This document shows positions 48,657-62,279 of a stretch of DNA of 64,000 bases, piece by piece. Origin of the DNA: Marinobacter szutsaonensis (GTDB lineage Bacteria; Pseudomonadota; Gammaproteobacteria; Pseudomonadales; Oleiphilaceae); contig NZ_BAAAFC010000001.1 of assembly GCF_039523335.1 (NCBI RefSeq), positions 1,550,001 through 1,614,000 of the forward strand, read 5' to 3'. Numbering within the stretch: the stretch's first letter is position 1; the number at the start of each line of letters is the position of its first letter. A program made the position numbers and the translations under genes. Under the pieces are notes generated by a model. It was not told the origin of the DNA. It searched no databases and saw only the letters and a list, made by a program, of their open reading frames with translations.

Positions 48657-50600
48657 TCAGTGCTCTCCGGCCGGCCGACCTACACCGGGTTGGCGACCGT
48701 CATCGGAACCCTTCGGCTCCGGAGCCTTTTCCGGCTCGCCGGCCTGCACCCCACCGGCCGGGCCACTACCACCCCAACCTTTGGGCGGACGCGGTTCGCG
48801 GCCTTCCATGATGTCGTCGATCTGGTAGCGATCAATGGTTTCATATTTCATCAACGCTTCCGCCATGAGGTCCAGCTTGTCCCGGTTGTCGACCAGGATC
48901 TGCTTGGCAGTCTCGTAGCAGGTATCGATGATGTTACGAACCTCTTCGTCGATCCGCTGGGCGGTTTCCGGCGAGTACACAGTCTGCGACTGACCGGCTG
49001 AACGGCCCAGGAACGGCTCTTCGCTGTCGGTATCGTACTGCAGCGGACCCAGTTTCTCGGACAGACCCCAACGGGTCACCATGTTACGGGCCAGACTGGT
49101 AGCACGCTCGATGTCGTTGGAGGCACCGGTGGTGACACCGTCGAAGCCGAGGGTCAGCTCTTCCGCGATACGGCCACCGAACAGACTGCAGATGGAACTG
49201 ATCAGGAAGCGCTTGCTGTGACTGTACTTGTCCTCTTCCGGCAGGAACATGGTCACACCCAGGGCTCGGCCACGGGGGATGATGCTCACCTTGTACACCG
49301 GATCATGCTCGGGCATCAGACGGCCGACAATGGCATGGCCAGACTCGTGGTAAGCAGTGTTCCGCTTCTCTTTCTCGCTCATGACCATGGACTTGCGCTC
49401 GGCGCCCATCATGATCTTGTCTTTGGCGAGCTCGAACTCTTCCATGGACACCAGACGCTGGTTACGGCGTGCGGCAAACAGGGCAGCCTCGTTCACCAGG
49501 TTGGCGAGATCGGCACCGGAAAATCCGGGCGTACCACGGGCAATCAGGGAAGGCTCTACACCGTCTGCCAGGGGCACTTTCTTCATGTGCACCTTCAGGA
49601 TCTGCTCGCGGCCAATGATGTCCGGCAGACCAACCACCACCTGGCGGTCGAAACGACCCGGACGCAGCAGGGCCGGGTCCAGAACATCCGGACGGTTGGT
49701 AGCGGCGATCACGATCACGCCTTCGTTACCCTCAAAGCCGTCCATCTCTACCAGCAGCTGGTTCAGAGTCTGTTCACGCTCGTCGTGGCCACCACCCATG
49801 CCGGCACCACGGTGGCGACCGACCGCATCAATCTCGTCGATGAAGATGATGCACGGGCTCTGTTTCTTGGCCTGTTCGAACATGTCACGGACACGGGATG
49901 CACCCACGCCCACGAACATTTCAACGAAGTCGGAACCGGAGATGGAGAAGAACGGCACCTTGGCCTCGCCGGCAATCGCCTTGGCGAGCAGGGTCTTACC
50001 GGTACCCGGCTGGCCGACCATCAGCACACCCTTGGGAATGCTGCCGCCCAGACGCTGGAACTTGCTCGGATCCCGCAGGAAGTCCACCAGCTCCTTCACG
50101 TCCTCCTTGGCTTCGTCGACACCGGCGACGTCAGCGAAGGTGGTCTTGATCTGGTCTTCACTCATCAGGCGCGCCTTGCTCTTGCCGAACGACATGGGGC
50201 CTTTGCCACCACCGCCGCCCTGCATCTGGCGCATGAAGAAGACGAATAGAGCGATAATGATCAGTATCGGGAATGCCGCCACCAGCAGCTGTGTCCACAG
50301 GCTCTGGCGCTCAGGCTCCTTACCGATCACCTCGACGTTGTTCGCGAGCAGGTCGTCCATCAGCTTGTTATCCGACACCTGGGGCCGGATCGTCTGAAAC
50401 TGGGAACCGTCACCGCGGGTACCCTGGATTTCCAGACCGTCAATGGTCACCCGCTGAACCTGGCCCTGTTGGACCATCTCCACGAACTGGGAATAGTTGA
50501 CTTGTTGGCCGGTGGTGGTGGGAGAGAAATTCTGAAACACCATCAGCAGCACGGCGGCTATTATCAGCCAGAGAACCAGATTTTTTGCCATATCGTTCAA
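48657..50600 (-). CDS. ftsH: ATP-dependent zinc metalloprotease FtsH
   Basis: A 647-residue membrane protease for quality control of membrane proteins and, in E. coli, of sigma-32 and LpxC. Two N-terminal membrane helices (about 8-25 and 100-120) flank a periplasmic segment. The AAA domain has Walker A GQPGTGKT and the second region of homology [17 protein letters not shown]. The zinc site is HESGH. The TTG at 50600 has AGGTGA at good spacing, whereas the ATG three codons later (50591) does not, so I keep the TTG. It lies downstream of the broken rlmE gene, as in E. coli. Confidence 0.97.
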   Translation of the reverse strand: MNDMAKNLVLWLIIAAVLLMVFQNFSPTTTGQQVNYSQFVEMVQQGQVQRVTIDGLEIQGTRGDGSQFQTIRPQVSDNKLMDDLLANNVEVIGKEPERQSLWTQLLVAAFPILIIIALFVFFMRQMQGGGGGKGPMSFGKSKARLMSEDQIKTTFADVAGVDEAKEDVKELVDFLRDPSKFQRLGGSIPKGVLMVGQPGTGKTLLAKAIAGEAKVPFFSISGSDFVEMFVGVGASRVRDMFEQAKKQSPCIIFIDEIDAVGRHRGAGMGGGHDEREQTLNQLLVEMDGFEGNEGVIVIAATNRPDVLDPALLRPGRFDRQVVVGLPDIIGREQILKVHMKKVPLADGVEPSLIARGTPGFSGADLANLVNEAALFAARRNQRLVSMEEFELAKDKIMMGAERKSMVMSEKEKRNTAYHESGHAIVGRLMPEHDPVYKVSIIPRGRALGVTMFLPEEDKYSHSKRFLISSICSLFGGRIAEELTLGFDGVTTGASNDIERATSLARNMVTRWGLSEKLGPLQYDTDSEEPFLGRSAGQSQTVYSPETAQRIDEEVRNIIDTCYETAKQILVDNRDKLDLMAEALMKYETIDRYQIDDIMEGREPRPPKGWGGSGPAGGVQAGEPEKAPEPKGSDDGRQPGVGRPAGEH

Positions 50601-50729
50601 GGATCATCACCTGTGAATTGAAGGAAGCCTTACAAAGACAACCTTTTCCGACACCTTACACCAATTGTACGCTCGTCCACCAGAAACGGCCCATCAGTAG
50701 CGGCCGCAGGGAAGGCGGAATCTGAAAAC

Positions 50730-50759
50730 GGGGTCAGATGAAAGCTTTCATCTGACCCC
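50730..50759. repeat. 30-nt palindrome family, perfect copy
   Basis: Centre ATGAAAGCTTTCAT. It lies between rlmE (54 bases from its stop) and ftsH, where it may terminate or stabilise the rlmE transcript. Confidence 0.95.
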
Positions 50760-50813
50760 ACCTTCAACTCTGACTCCACGCTATCCCTTGAATCCCTTCC
50801 CCACCAGGTAGAT

Positions 50814-51399
50814 CTATCTCGACCTCGCCCGGGAAGAATCCGGCTTGCGGCTTACAACGGTCTTGAAGCTGCCGCGCATGTCAGCCAGCAAGGCATCAAA
50901 GCCTTCACCCTGAAACACCTTGGCAACAAACACGCCTCCGGGCCGCAGTACCTGCCGGGCCATGTCCAGGGCCAGCTCCACCAGCCCCATGGCCCGCGAA
51001 ATATCTACCGCAGCCATACCACTCATATTGGGTGCCATATCGGAAATTACAACATCCGCCTGACGGTCACCCAGCAATTCCAACAGCCTTTCGAAGACTT
51101 CATCCTCGGTAAAATCACCCTGAACGAAGTCCACACCGGCGACCGGATCCATAGGCAGGATGTCGCTGGCGATCACCACACCCTTGTCGCCCACGCGCTC
51201 CACGGCCACCTGGGACCAGCCGCCGGGCGCGGCACCGAGGTCCACAAAGCTGGCCCGGCCGGAACAGCTTGTCCTTCTTGTCCAGCTCAACGAGTTTGTA
51301 ACTGGCGCGGGAGCGATATCCGTCTTCCTGCGACTTTCTGACCCAAACGTCGTCGAAATGTTCCTTGAGCCAGCGATCGATGGACTTGGACCGAGCCAA
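50814..51399 (-). pseudogene. rlmE: 23S rRNA (uridine-2'-O)-methyltransferase RlmE, frameshifted
   Basis: RlmE (FtsJ) methylates U2552 of 23S rRNA. The first part starts at a TTG (51399) with GAGG upstream and reads [15 protein letters not shown] to [10 protein letters not shown]; the frame then breaks. The continuation [20 protein letters not shown] to the C-terminus is in another frame. The family sequence needs one more residue between RPG and the VDLGAAPGG block; restoring AG to CCAGCTTT (about 51247-51254) gives [15 protein letters not shown], so two bases seem to be lost from an AGAG tract. All other motifs are intact. This is either a real recent inactivation or an assembly error, since RlmE loss slows growth. 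Confidence 0.8.
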
Positions 51400-51565
51400 A
51401 CCTACCTCTAAATCTTTCTGGTACAGACCGCCTGTGTCCACCGTCGATACGGGTTAACAAGCATTTGTATGGCGAAGCGATCTGTTACAATCCGCAGATT
51501 ATACGATTATGCCAGCGAATAAGCCGCTGACCTTTTGTTAATTGCACCTATAAAGAGATTACATC

Positions 51566-51877
51566 ATGAGCCTTTCACCGGAACAGCGCCGGGAATACCG
51601 GGCCATTGCCCACAACCTGAAACCCGTGATCATCGTGGGAGACAAAGGCCTGTCCGAGGGACTCCAGGAAGAGCTGGAGCGCGCACTCAACGATCACGAG
51701 CTGATCAAGATCAAGGTGGCCAGCCAGGACCGTGAAGCCCGCCAGGAGGCCATCAACGCCCTGTGTGAGGCGTCCGGGGCCGAGGTGGTGCAGGCCATCG
51801 GCAAGATTGCTGTCCTGCTGCGCCGGGCCAAAAAGCCGAACCCGAAGCTGTCGAACCTGCTTCGGCACAAGCACTGA
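51566..51877 (+). CDS. yhbY: YhbY-family (CRS1-YhbY domain) RNA-binding protein
   Basis: A 103-residue CRM-domain protein associated with pre-50S ribosomal particles. The fold signature is LKPVIIVGDKGLSEGLQEEL, then HELIKIKVA and the C-terminal GKIAVLLRRAKKPNPKLSNLL. It is the only plus-strand gene in this long minus-strand run, divergent from rlmE and convergent with greA, the same arrangement as in many gammaproteobacteria. A strong terminator follows 14 bases after the stop. Confidence 0.95.
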   Translation: MSLSPEQRREYRAIAHNLKPVIIVGDKGLSEGLQEELERALNDHELIKIKVASQDREARQEAINALCEASGAEVVQAIGKIAVLLRRAKKPNPKLSNLLRHKH

Positions 51878-51891
51878 GCGAAGCTCAAAAG

Positions 51892-51928
51892 AAAAAGCCG
51901 GCTGCGGGGGACCGTAGCCGGCTTTTTT
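51892..51928 (+). terminator. terminator after yhbY
   Basis: AAAAAGCCGGCT and AGCCGGCTTTTT pair perfectly and end in TTTTTT. Confidence 0.9.
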
Positions 51929-51952
51929 GTGCCTGAGGTCCGGGGTAAAGAT

Positions 51953-51982
51953 GGGGTCAGATGAAGGCTTTCATCTGACCCC
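51953..51982. repeat. 30-nt palindrome family copy
   Basis: Arms GGGGTCAG/CTGACCCC, centre ATGAAGGCTTTCAT, in the convergent space between yhbY and greA. Confidence 0.95.
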
Positions 51983-52020
51983 GGAGCAAGAGCTGACCCC
52001 AAGCTCGGGCCGCGAACTCT

Positions 52021-52050
52021 GGGGTCTGATGAACGCTTTCATCTGACCCC
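52021..52050. repeat. 30-nt palindrome family copy
   Basis: Left arm GGGGTCTG, right arm CTGACCCC, centre ATGAACGCTTTCAT, followed by GTTTTC. It lies 16 bases past the greA stop and is tandem with the copy at 51953 (period 68). Confidence 0.92.
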
Positions 52051-52066
52051 GTTTTCATCCCTACCC

Positions 52067-52546
52067 TCAGATGTACTCCACCTCGGCAATCTCGTACTCC
52101 ACGGTACCGGACGGCACGCGGATCGCGACAACATCGCCTTCGTCCTTACCCACGAGGGCACGGGCGATCGGGGAAGAGATAGAGAGCTTACCCTTCTTGA
52201 TGTCGGCTTCGTCCTCGCCAACGATCTGGTAGGTCACTTCCTCATCGGTGTCCACGTTCACCAGATGCACGGTGGTGCCGAAGATGACCTTGCCGGTGTT
52301 CTCCATGGTGGTGACGTCAATCACCTGGGCGGAGGCGAGCTTGCCTTCGATTTCCTGAATCCTGCCTTCGATGAAGCCCTGCTGCTCTCGGGCAGCATGG
52401 TACTCGGCGTTTTCCTTCAGATCGCCGTGTTCGCGGGCTTCGGCAATCGCCGCAATCACCTGCGGACGATCTTCGGACTTCAGCTTCTTAAGCTCCTCGC
52501 GGAGGCGGGCCTCACCCACCTTGGTCATGGGTACTCTGTCAGCCAT
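52067..52546 (-). CDS. greA: transcription elongation factor GreA
   Basis: A 159-residue factor that rescues backtracked RNA polymerase by stimulating transcript cleavage. The N-terminal coiled coil carries the acidic tip in [17 protein letters not shown]; the C-terminal domain ends with [14 protein letters not shown]. The ATG at 52546 ([15 protein letters not shown]) has AGGAAAG seven bases upstream; a longer in-frame start lies within carB. It follows carB with 4 bases between stop and start, so it belongs to a carA-carB-greA operon, as known in Pseudomonas. Confidence 0.97.
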   Translation of the reverse strand: MADRVPMTKVGEARLREELKKLKSEDRPQVIAAIAEAREHGDLKENAEYHAAREQQGFIEGRIQEIEGKLASAQVIDVTTMENTGKVIFGTTVHLVNVDTDEEVTYQIVGEDEADIKKGKLSISSPIARALVGKDEGDVVAIRVPSGTVEYEIAEVEYI

Positions 52547-52550
52547 AGTC

Positions 52551-55769
<3,219 letters not shown>

Positions 55770-55850
55770 GTCTTGGTAAACCTGTCAGCAACTTTTGAAT
55801 TCTTGCAGCGCAAAACGCGGCGCCTGTGAGCTTTCCGGGGCAATCCGCGC

Positions 55851-56981
55851 TCAGGCGGATCGCGTTTCCATCAGGCGGATAAACTCGTCAAACAGGGGCG
55901 CCACGTCGTGGGGACCGGGGCTGGCTTCCGGGTGGCCCTGGAAGCTGTAGGCCGGCTTGTCGGTCCGGCGGATACCCTGCAGCGTGCCGTCAAACAGGGA
56001 CTTGTGTGTCGCCTCAACGTTTGCGGGCAATGTTGCCTCGTCCACGGCAAAGCCGTGGTTCTGGCTGGTGATCATCACGGTGCCCTTGGCAATATCCTGC
56101 ACCGGATGGTTGGCACCGTGGTGGCCATGGCCCATTTTCATGGTCTTTGCGCCGCTGGCCAGGGCCAGCAGCTGGTGGCCGAGGCAGATGCCGAAGACCG
56201 GAATCTCGGTCTCGAGCACTTCCTGGATGGCCTTGATGGCGTAATCGCAGGGCTCGGGGTCACCGGGGCCGTTGGACAGGAAGATGCCGTCCGGGTTCAT
56301 GGCCAGCACTTCCGAAGCCGGGGTCTGGGCCGGCACCACGGTGATGTCGCAACCGCGGGCAGCGAGCATGCGCAGGATATTGAGCTTGACGCCGTAATCC
56401 CAGGCCACCACCTTGAATTTCGCTTCGGTGCGCTCACCATAACCGGAGTCGAGGCTCCACTCGGTCTGGCTCCATTGCCAGGTTTTGTCACAGGTGACTT
56501 CCTTGGCAAGGTCCATGCCTTTGAGTCCCGGGAACGCCTTGGCCAGCTCCAGGGCGCGCTCGGCTGTGGCATTTTCGCCGGCGACGATGGCACCATTCTG
56601 GGAGCCCTTGTCCCGGAGGATGCGGGTCAGACGGCGGGTGTCGATGTCGGCAATTCCAACAATGTTGTTGCTTCGCAGGTAGTCCTGGAGGCTACCCTGG
56701 CTGCGCCAGTTGCTGGCCAGCAGGGGCAGGTCCCGGATAATAAGGCCGGCGGCCTGGATGCGGTCGGATTCGATATCCTCTTCGTTGACACCGGTGTTGC
56801 CGATGTGCGGATACGTCAGGGTGACGATCTGGCGGGAGTAGGACGGATCGGTCAGGATTTCCTGGTAGCCGGTCATGGCGGTGTTGAACACCACCTCGCC
56901 GCTGGTTTCTCCGTCAGCGCCCATGGCGGTGCCGTAGAAGAGGCTTCCGTCTGCGAGTGCAAGGATTGCTGGTGTGCTCAA
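55851..56981 (-). CDS. carA: carbamoyl-phosphate synthase small (glutaminase) subunit
   Basis: A 376-residue glutaminase that supplies ammonia to CarB. The class I amidotransferase triad is visible: Cys in [11 protein letters not shown], with His and Glu in [12 protein letters not shown] place the start at a TTG (56981, reading [16 protein letters not shown]), because GAGGAT lies seven bases upstream and pseudomonad CarA starts at the same point. The ATG at 56996 lacks a ribosome-binding site and overlaps the stop of a short leader frame. A promoter, leader hairpin and attenuator-like terminator upstream suggest pyrimidine- or arginine-responsive attenuation. Confidence 0.95.
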   Translation of the reverse strand: MSTPAILALADGSLFYGTAMGADGETSGEVVFNTAMTGYQEILTDPSYSRQIVTLTYPHIGNTGVNEEDIESDRIQAAGLIIRDLPLLASNWRSQGSLQDYLRSNNIVGIADIDTRRLTRILRDKGSQNGAIVAGENATAERALELAKAFPGLKGMDLAKEVTCDKTWQWSQTEWSLDSGYGERTEAKFKVVAWDYGVKLNILRMLAARGCDITVVPAQTPASEVLAMNPDGIFLSNGPGDPEPCDYAIKAIQEVLETEIPVFGICLGHQLLALASGAKTMKMGHGHHGANHPVQDIAKGTVMITSQNHGFAVDEATLPANVEATHKSLFDGTLQGIRRTDKPAYSFQGHPEASPGPHDVAPLFDEFIRLMETRSA

Positions 56982-56992
56982 GGCTTGTATCC

Positions 56993-57091
56993 TCATCGAG
57001 TGGCGGATAAGTTCGTCACGAACAGGAACGCAAGCGCAAATTCAGGTCGCAAAAAAGCGAGAGGGAGTAGAGACTCCGTCCCGCTTTTCAT
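56993..57091 (-). CDS. candidate 32-codon carA leader peptide
   Basis: An ATG at 57091 opens a frame reading [18 protein letters not shown] and on to a TGA (56995-56993) that overlaps an in-frame ATG of carA. The frame runs straight through the attenuator-like hairpin at 57051-57088, including its U-tract, as pyrL does in the E. coli pyrBI leader. The peptide is hydrophobic and the codons over the hairpin are pyrimidine-rich. The ribosome-binding site is weak (GAG at about eight bases). Translation is inferred, not shown. It would link ribosome position to termination before carA. Confidence 0.45.
   Translation of the reverse strand: MKSGTESLLPLAFLRPEFALAFLFVTNLSATR
57051..57088 (-). terminator. 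attenuator-like terminator in the carA leader
   Basis: On the minus strand AAAGCG pairs with CGCTTT and GGAGT with ACTCC, with a small internal loop; the stem ends in TTTTTTG. It lies after the carA promoter and before its start, so unrelieved it would stop transcription of carAB-greA. Confidence 0.75.
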
Positions 57092-57101
57092 AAAACTCTA
57101 T

Positions 57102-57117
57102 TAGCTTCTCAAAGCTA
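57102..57117 (-). promoter_or_regulatory. carA leader hairpin (possible pause site)
   Basis: TAGCTT and AAGCTA pair perfectly over four bases, between the predicted transcript start and the leader ATG. Such a stem precedes the attenuator in pyrBI-type leaders as a polymerase pause signal; the role here is inferred. Confidence 0.4.
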
Positions 57118-57141
57118 CGCTTGGTGCAGTTAAATCGCCTT

Positions 57142-57170
57142 ATTGTAGGAAATTTGGCGCTTTCTGTCCA
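57142..57170 (-). promoter_or_regulatory. carA promoter
   Basis: TGGACA (57170-57165) and TACAAT (57147-57142) with a 17-bp spacer: five of six consensus bases in each box. The predicted transcript begins near 57135, giving a leader of about 155 bases before the carA start. Confidence 0.7.
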
Positions 57171-57215
57171 CGAGAAATGTCTTCAATCGGGTTAGGCCGA
57201 GAGCCCGGCGGGCGC

Positions 57216-57311
57216 TTGGTATCTCTTTTCCGGGAACCGCTACAAGCACATCCCTGTGCGCTTGTTTCAGGCCATCCCTGGCCTTCAACATTCCCGGAAA
57301 AGAGATACCAA
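57216..57311 (+). repeat. 54-nt-core inverted repeat element, copy B
   Basis: Perfect 21-bp arms (57216-57236 and 57291-57311) around the 54-nt core (57237-57290), with some further pairing outside (GGCGGG/CCCGCC). The core differs from copy A at only a few positions, including changes within GCACATCCCTGTGC. It lies 33 bases 3' of the dapB stop and upstream of the carA promoter, so it probably ends or protects the dapB transcript. Confidence 0.9.
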
Positions 57312-57343
57312 TCCCCCGCCTCCGAGGATGCGATCAAACAAAG

Positions 57344-59300
<1,957 letters not shown>

Positions 59301-59326
59301 GCTATAAAACCCTGTATTTATAACGC

Positions 59327-59356
59327 GGAAAACGCGGGGAAGCCCCCGCGTTTTCC
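59327..59356 (-). terminator. terminator between dnaK and dnaJ
   Basis: GGAAAACGCGGGG and CCCCGCGTTTTCC form perfect 13-bp arms over a four-base loop. The T-run lies inside the stem, so the termination strength is uncertain; it may also stabilise the dnaK mRNA. Confidence 0.7.
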
Positions 59357-59378
59357 AACTACCTGATGTACGTCAGAT

Positions 59379-61304
59379 TTACTTCTTGTCGTCGTCTTTG
59401 ACTTCCTCGAACTCGGCGTCGACGGCGTCGTCAGCTGACTGGGACTGGGCACCTTCCTGCCCGCCAGCCTGCTGCGCCTGGTCGGCCTGATCCGCGTACA
59501 TCTTCTGGGCCAGTTCGGAAGACACTTCGGTCAGCTTCTGGGTCTTGGCCTCGATATCTTCCTTGTTGGAACCTTCCAGCGCTTCCTCCAGCTCCTTGAT
59601 AGAAGCTTCGATGGACTCTTTCTCGCTATCGCTGACCTTGTCGCCGGCTTCGCTCAGGGTCTTGCGCACGGCGTGAACCATGGCGTCACCCTGGTTGCGG
59701 ACCTGGACCAGCTCTTCGAACTTGCGATCTTCCTCGGCATTGGCCTCGGCGTCCCGCACCATCTTCTCGATCTCGTCATCGTTCAGACCAGAAGAGGCCT
59801 TGATCACGATGGACTGCTCTTTGCCGGTGGCCTTGTCCTTCGCGGACACGTTCAGGATACCGTTGGCGTCGATGTCGAAGGTCACTTCGATCTGCGGCAC
59901 ACCGCGCGGCGCCGGCGGGATGTCCGCCAGGTCGAAGCGGCCCAGGGATTTGTTCCCGGACGCCTGCTTGCGCTCGCCCTGTACCACATGGATGGTCACG
60001 GCAGTCTGATTGTCTTCCGCTGTGGAGAAGGTCTGCGACTTCTTGGTCGGGATCGTGGTGTTCTTCTCGATCAGCGGAGTCGCCACGCCACCCATGGTTT
60101 CGATACCCAGGGTCAGCGGGGTTACGTCCAGCAGCAGAACGTCTTTCACATCGCCGGAGAGTACAGCCGCCTGGATAGCAGCACCCATGGCCACGGCTTC
60201 GTCCGGGTTAACGTCCTTGCGTGCTTCTTTGCCGAAGAATTCCTTCACCTTCTCCTGTACCAGCGGCATACGGGTCTGACCACCAACCAGGATAACCTCA
60301 TCAACTTCGCTCGCGCTCATGCCGGCATCTTTCAGAGCCACTTTACACGGCTCCAGGCTGCGCTGAACCAGGTCTTCGACCAGGGATTCCAGCTTGGCAC
60401 GGGTCAGTTTCACGTTCATGTGCTTGGGACCAGACGCATCTGCAGTGATGTACGGCAGGTTCACGTCGGTCTGCTGGCTGCTGGACAGCTCGATCTTGGC
60501 CTTCTCGCCAGCTTCTTTCAGACGCTGCATCGCCAGGGAATCACCACGCAGGTCGATACCGCTGTCTTTCTTGAACTGGTCTGCCAGGTACTCGATGATT
60601 TTCAGGTCGAAGTCTTCACCACCCAGGAAGGTGTCACCGTTGGTGGCCAGTACTTCGAACTGGTGCTCACCGTCCACGTCGGCAATTTCGATGATGGACA
60701 GGTCGAAGGTACCACCACCCAGGTCATAGACTGCGACAGTGCGGTCGCCGCTCTTCTTGTCCAGACCATAGGCCAGGGCCGCTGCGGTCGGCTCGTTGAT
60801 GATCCGCTTCACTTCCAGACCGGCGATCTTGCCGGCGTCCTTGGTGGCCTGGCGCTGACTGTCGTTGAAGTAGGCCGGCACGGTGATAACCGCCTCGGTC
60901 ACTTTCTCGCCCAGGTAGTCTTCCGCAGTCTTCTTCATCTTCTTCAGAACTTCTGCAGACACCTGCGGCGGCGCCATCTTCTGCCCCTTCACTTCAACCC
61001 AGGCGTCGCCATTGTCGGCCTTGGTGATTTTGTAGGGCACCATCTTGATGTCTTTCTGAACCACGTCATCTTCAAAGCGACGACCGATCAGACGCTTGAT
61101 GGCGTACAGGGTGTTGTTCGGGTTGGTTACCGCCTGACGCTTGGCAGACTGGCCAACCAGGGTTTCGCCATCATCGGTGTAGGCGATGATGGACGGGGTG
61201 GTGCGATCACCCTCGGCGTTCTCGATTACCTTTACCTTGTCGCCATCCATGATGGCCACACAGGAGTTTGTGGTTCCCAGGTCGATACCAATAATCTTGC
61301 TCAT
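59379..61304 (-). CDS. dnaK: chaperone DnaK (Hsp70)
   Basis: A 641-residue Hsp70 chaperone. The ATPase domain opens [20 protein letters not shown] and includes [16 protein letters not shown] and [14 protein letters not shown]; the substrate domain begins after [18 protein letters not shown] Gln/Ala-rich linker leads to the acidic tail [11 protein letters not shown] that binds co-chaperones. A sigma-32 promoter lies about 70-100 bases upstream. It sits between grpE and dnaJ. Confidence 0.98.
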   Translation of the reverse strand: MSKIIGIDLGTTNSCVAIMDGDKVKVIENAEGDRTTPSIIAYTDDGETLVGQSAKRQAVTNPNNTLYAIKRLIGRRFEDDVVQKDIKMVPYKITKADNGDAWVEVKGQKMAPPQVSAEVLKKMKKTAEDYLGEKVTEAVITVPAYFNDSQRQATKDAGKIAGLEVKRIINEPTAAALAYGLDKKSGDRTVAVYDLGGGTFDLSIIEIADVDGEHQFEVLATNGDTFLGGEDFDLKIIEYLADQFKKDSGIDLRGDSLAMQRLKEAGEKAKIELSSSQQTDVNLPYITADASGPKHMNVKLTRAKLESLVEDLVQRSLEPCKVALKDAGMSASEVDEVILVGGQTRMPLVQEKVKEFFGKEARKDVNPDEAVAMGAAIQAAVLSGDVKDVLLLDVTPLTLGIETMGGVATPLIEKNTTIPTKKSQTFSTAEDNQTAVTIHVVQGERKQASGNKSLGRFDLADIPPAPRGVPQIEVTFDIDANGILNVSAKDKATGKEQSIVIKASSGLNDDEIEKMVRDAEANAEEDRKFEELVQVRNQGDAMVHAVRKTLSEAGDKVSDSEKESIEASIKELEEALEGSNKEDIEAKTQKLTEVSSELAQKMYADQADQAQQAGGQEGAQSQSADDAVDAEFEEVKDDDKK

Positions 61305-61374
61305 CGAATCACTCCAAATCTTCTGAATGCTTTCCCGGAGTATGTCGCCCCCGGCTTCTCGCTATTTACTCGCT

Positions 61375-61402
61375 ATATTGGCGCTTTAATCGGCTTTTCA
61401 AG
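61375..61402 (-). promoter_or_regulatory. sigma-32 promoter of dnaK
   Basis: On the minus strand an exact heat-shock -35, CTTGAAA (61402-61396), is followed after 13 bp by GCCAATAT (61382-61375), five of seven defined bases of CCCCATNT. Confidence 0.65.
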
Positions 61403-61421
61403 CCCGCCGGCGAATTTTTCG

Positions 61422-62000
61422 TTACTCGGCCTTGGCAACGATGACCATCGCCGGGCGCACCACACGGCCGTTGAGCAGGTAACCCTTCTGGACAACGTTG
61501 ACCACGCTGTTGGGCTCGGCATCCGGCGCCGGAACCATGGACATGGCTTCGTGCTGCTGCGGATCAAACGGCTCACCCACCGGGTTCAGCTGCTCGACAT
61601 TGAACTTCGCCAGGCTCTTGAGAAACAGGTCGAGGGTCATTTCCATACCCTCGCGGATGGAGGCCACCAGCTCACCGGAGTTTTCCTGGCCTTCGGTGGT
61701 TTCCACCGCTTTTTCCAGGCTGTCAGCCACCGGCAGCAGCTCCTTCACGAACTTCTCGAGAGCGAACTTGTGGGCCTTTTCCACGTCGATCTCGGAGCGG
61801 CGACGCACATTCTGCATTTCCGCCTGGGTGCGCAGCATCTGGTCCTTGAGCTCCTGGACCTGGGCGTTGAGGGCTTCCACCTCGGACACCTCCTCGCCTT
61901 CCGGGGCAGCTTCCCCGGCTGCCTGCGCTTCCTCGGCGGCCGCCTCGGTCGCTTCCTTCAGTTCCTCTGCCTGTTCGTTGCGGTTCTCGTCAGTGCTCAT
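61422..62000 (-). CDS. grpE: nucleotide exchange factor GrpE
   Basis: A 192-residue DnaK exchange factor. After an acidic, disordered start (ENRNEQAEELKEATEAAAEE in part) there is a long coiled coil (about 45-95, VEALNAQVQELKDQMLRTQAE) and the beta-wing domain (FDPQQHEAMSMVPAPDAEPN, VVQKGYLLNGRVVRPAMVIV). The ribosome-binding site is strong (AGGAGAAG). A nearly perfect sigma-32 promoter lies about 95-120 bases upstream, in the region shared with the divergent recN gene. Confidence 0.97.
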   Translation of the reverse strand: MSTDENRNEQAEELKEATEAAAEEAQAAGEAAPEGEEVSEVEALNAQVQELKDQMLRTQAEMQNVRRRSEIDVEKAHKFALEKFVKELLPVADSLEKAVETTEGQENSGELVASIREGMEMTLDLFLKSLAKFNVEQLNPVGEPFDPQQHEAMSMVPAPDAEPNSVVNVVQKGYLLNGRVVRPAMVIVAKAE

Positions 62001-62094
62001 GACTTCTCCTGCTAGATCTCCAGCGGCCTGACAACACGGCCGATTGAAATGTGCTCCCGGCCGAAGCGAGCCGGAAAACTGTATTTGCGAACGG

Positions 62095-62122
62095 ATATGG
62101 GGCCCACTCGGCCGGTTTCAAC
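62095..62122 (-). promoter_or_regulatory. sigma-32 promoter of grpE
   Basis: On the minus strand GTTGAAA (62122-62116) is followed after exactly 13 bp by CCCCATAT (62102-62095), a full match to the heat-shock -10 CCCCATNT. Confidence 0.85.
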
Positions 62123-62181
62123 CATTTTGCTCCGTATTCGTGAAGAAATTCCCGCCGGTCAGTTTGCAAACAGGAAAAAGC

Positions 62182-62197
62182 CTGTATATATTCACAG
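62182..62197. promoter_or_regulatory. LexA box 1 upstream of recN
   Basis: CTGTATATATTCACAG matches the CTGT-N8-ACAG consensus with an AT-rich centre. A TTTGCA/TATATT promoter (62163-62168 and 62187-62192) overlaps it. Confidence 0.88.
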
Positions 62198-62200
62198 TCA

Positions 62201-62216
62201 CTGTATGTAACACCAG
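62201..62216. promoter_or_regulatory. LexA box 2 upstream of recN (degenerate)
   Basis: CTGTATGTAACACCAG: intact CTGT half, one mismatch (CCAG) in the other half, four bases after box 1. Tandem LexA boxes are known before E. coli recN. Confidence 0.6.
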
Positions 62217-62279
62217 TATTCCAGACAGACACCGCCGAGCACTCAACAACGGATTCTGAATCGGGAGCGGAGGTTATCC

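Noticed and set aside
51465-51491. Promoter for yhbY (TTGTAT and TACAAT)
   Set aside because: The -10 is good but the spacer is only 15 bp; I did not consider it strong enough to list as a feature.
59673-62015. Long open frame opposite dnaK and grpE
   Set aside because: Antisense shadow of conserved genes; it would also run through the dnaK sigma-32 promoter.
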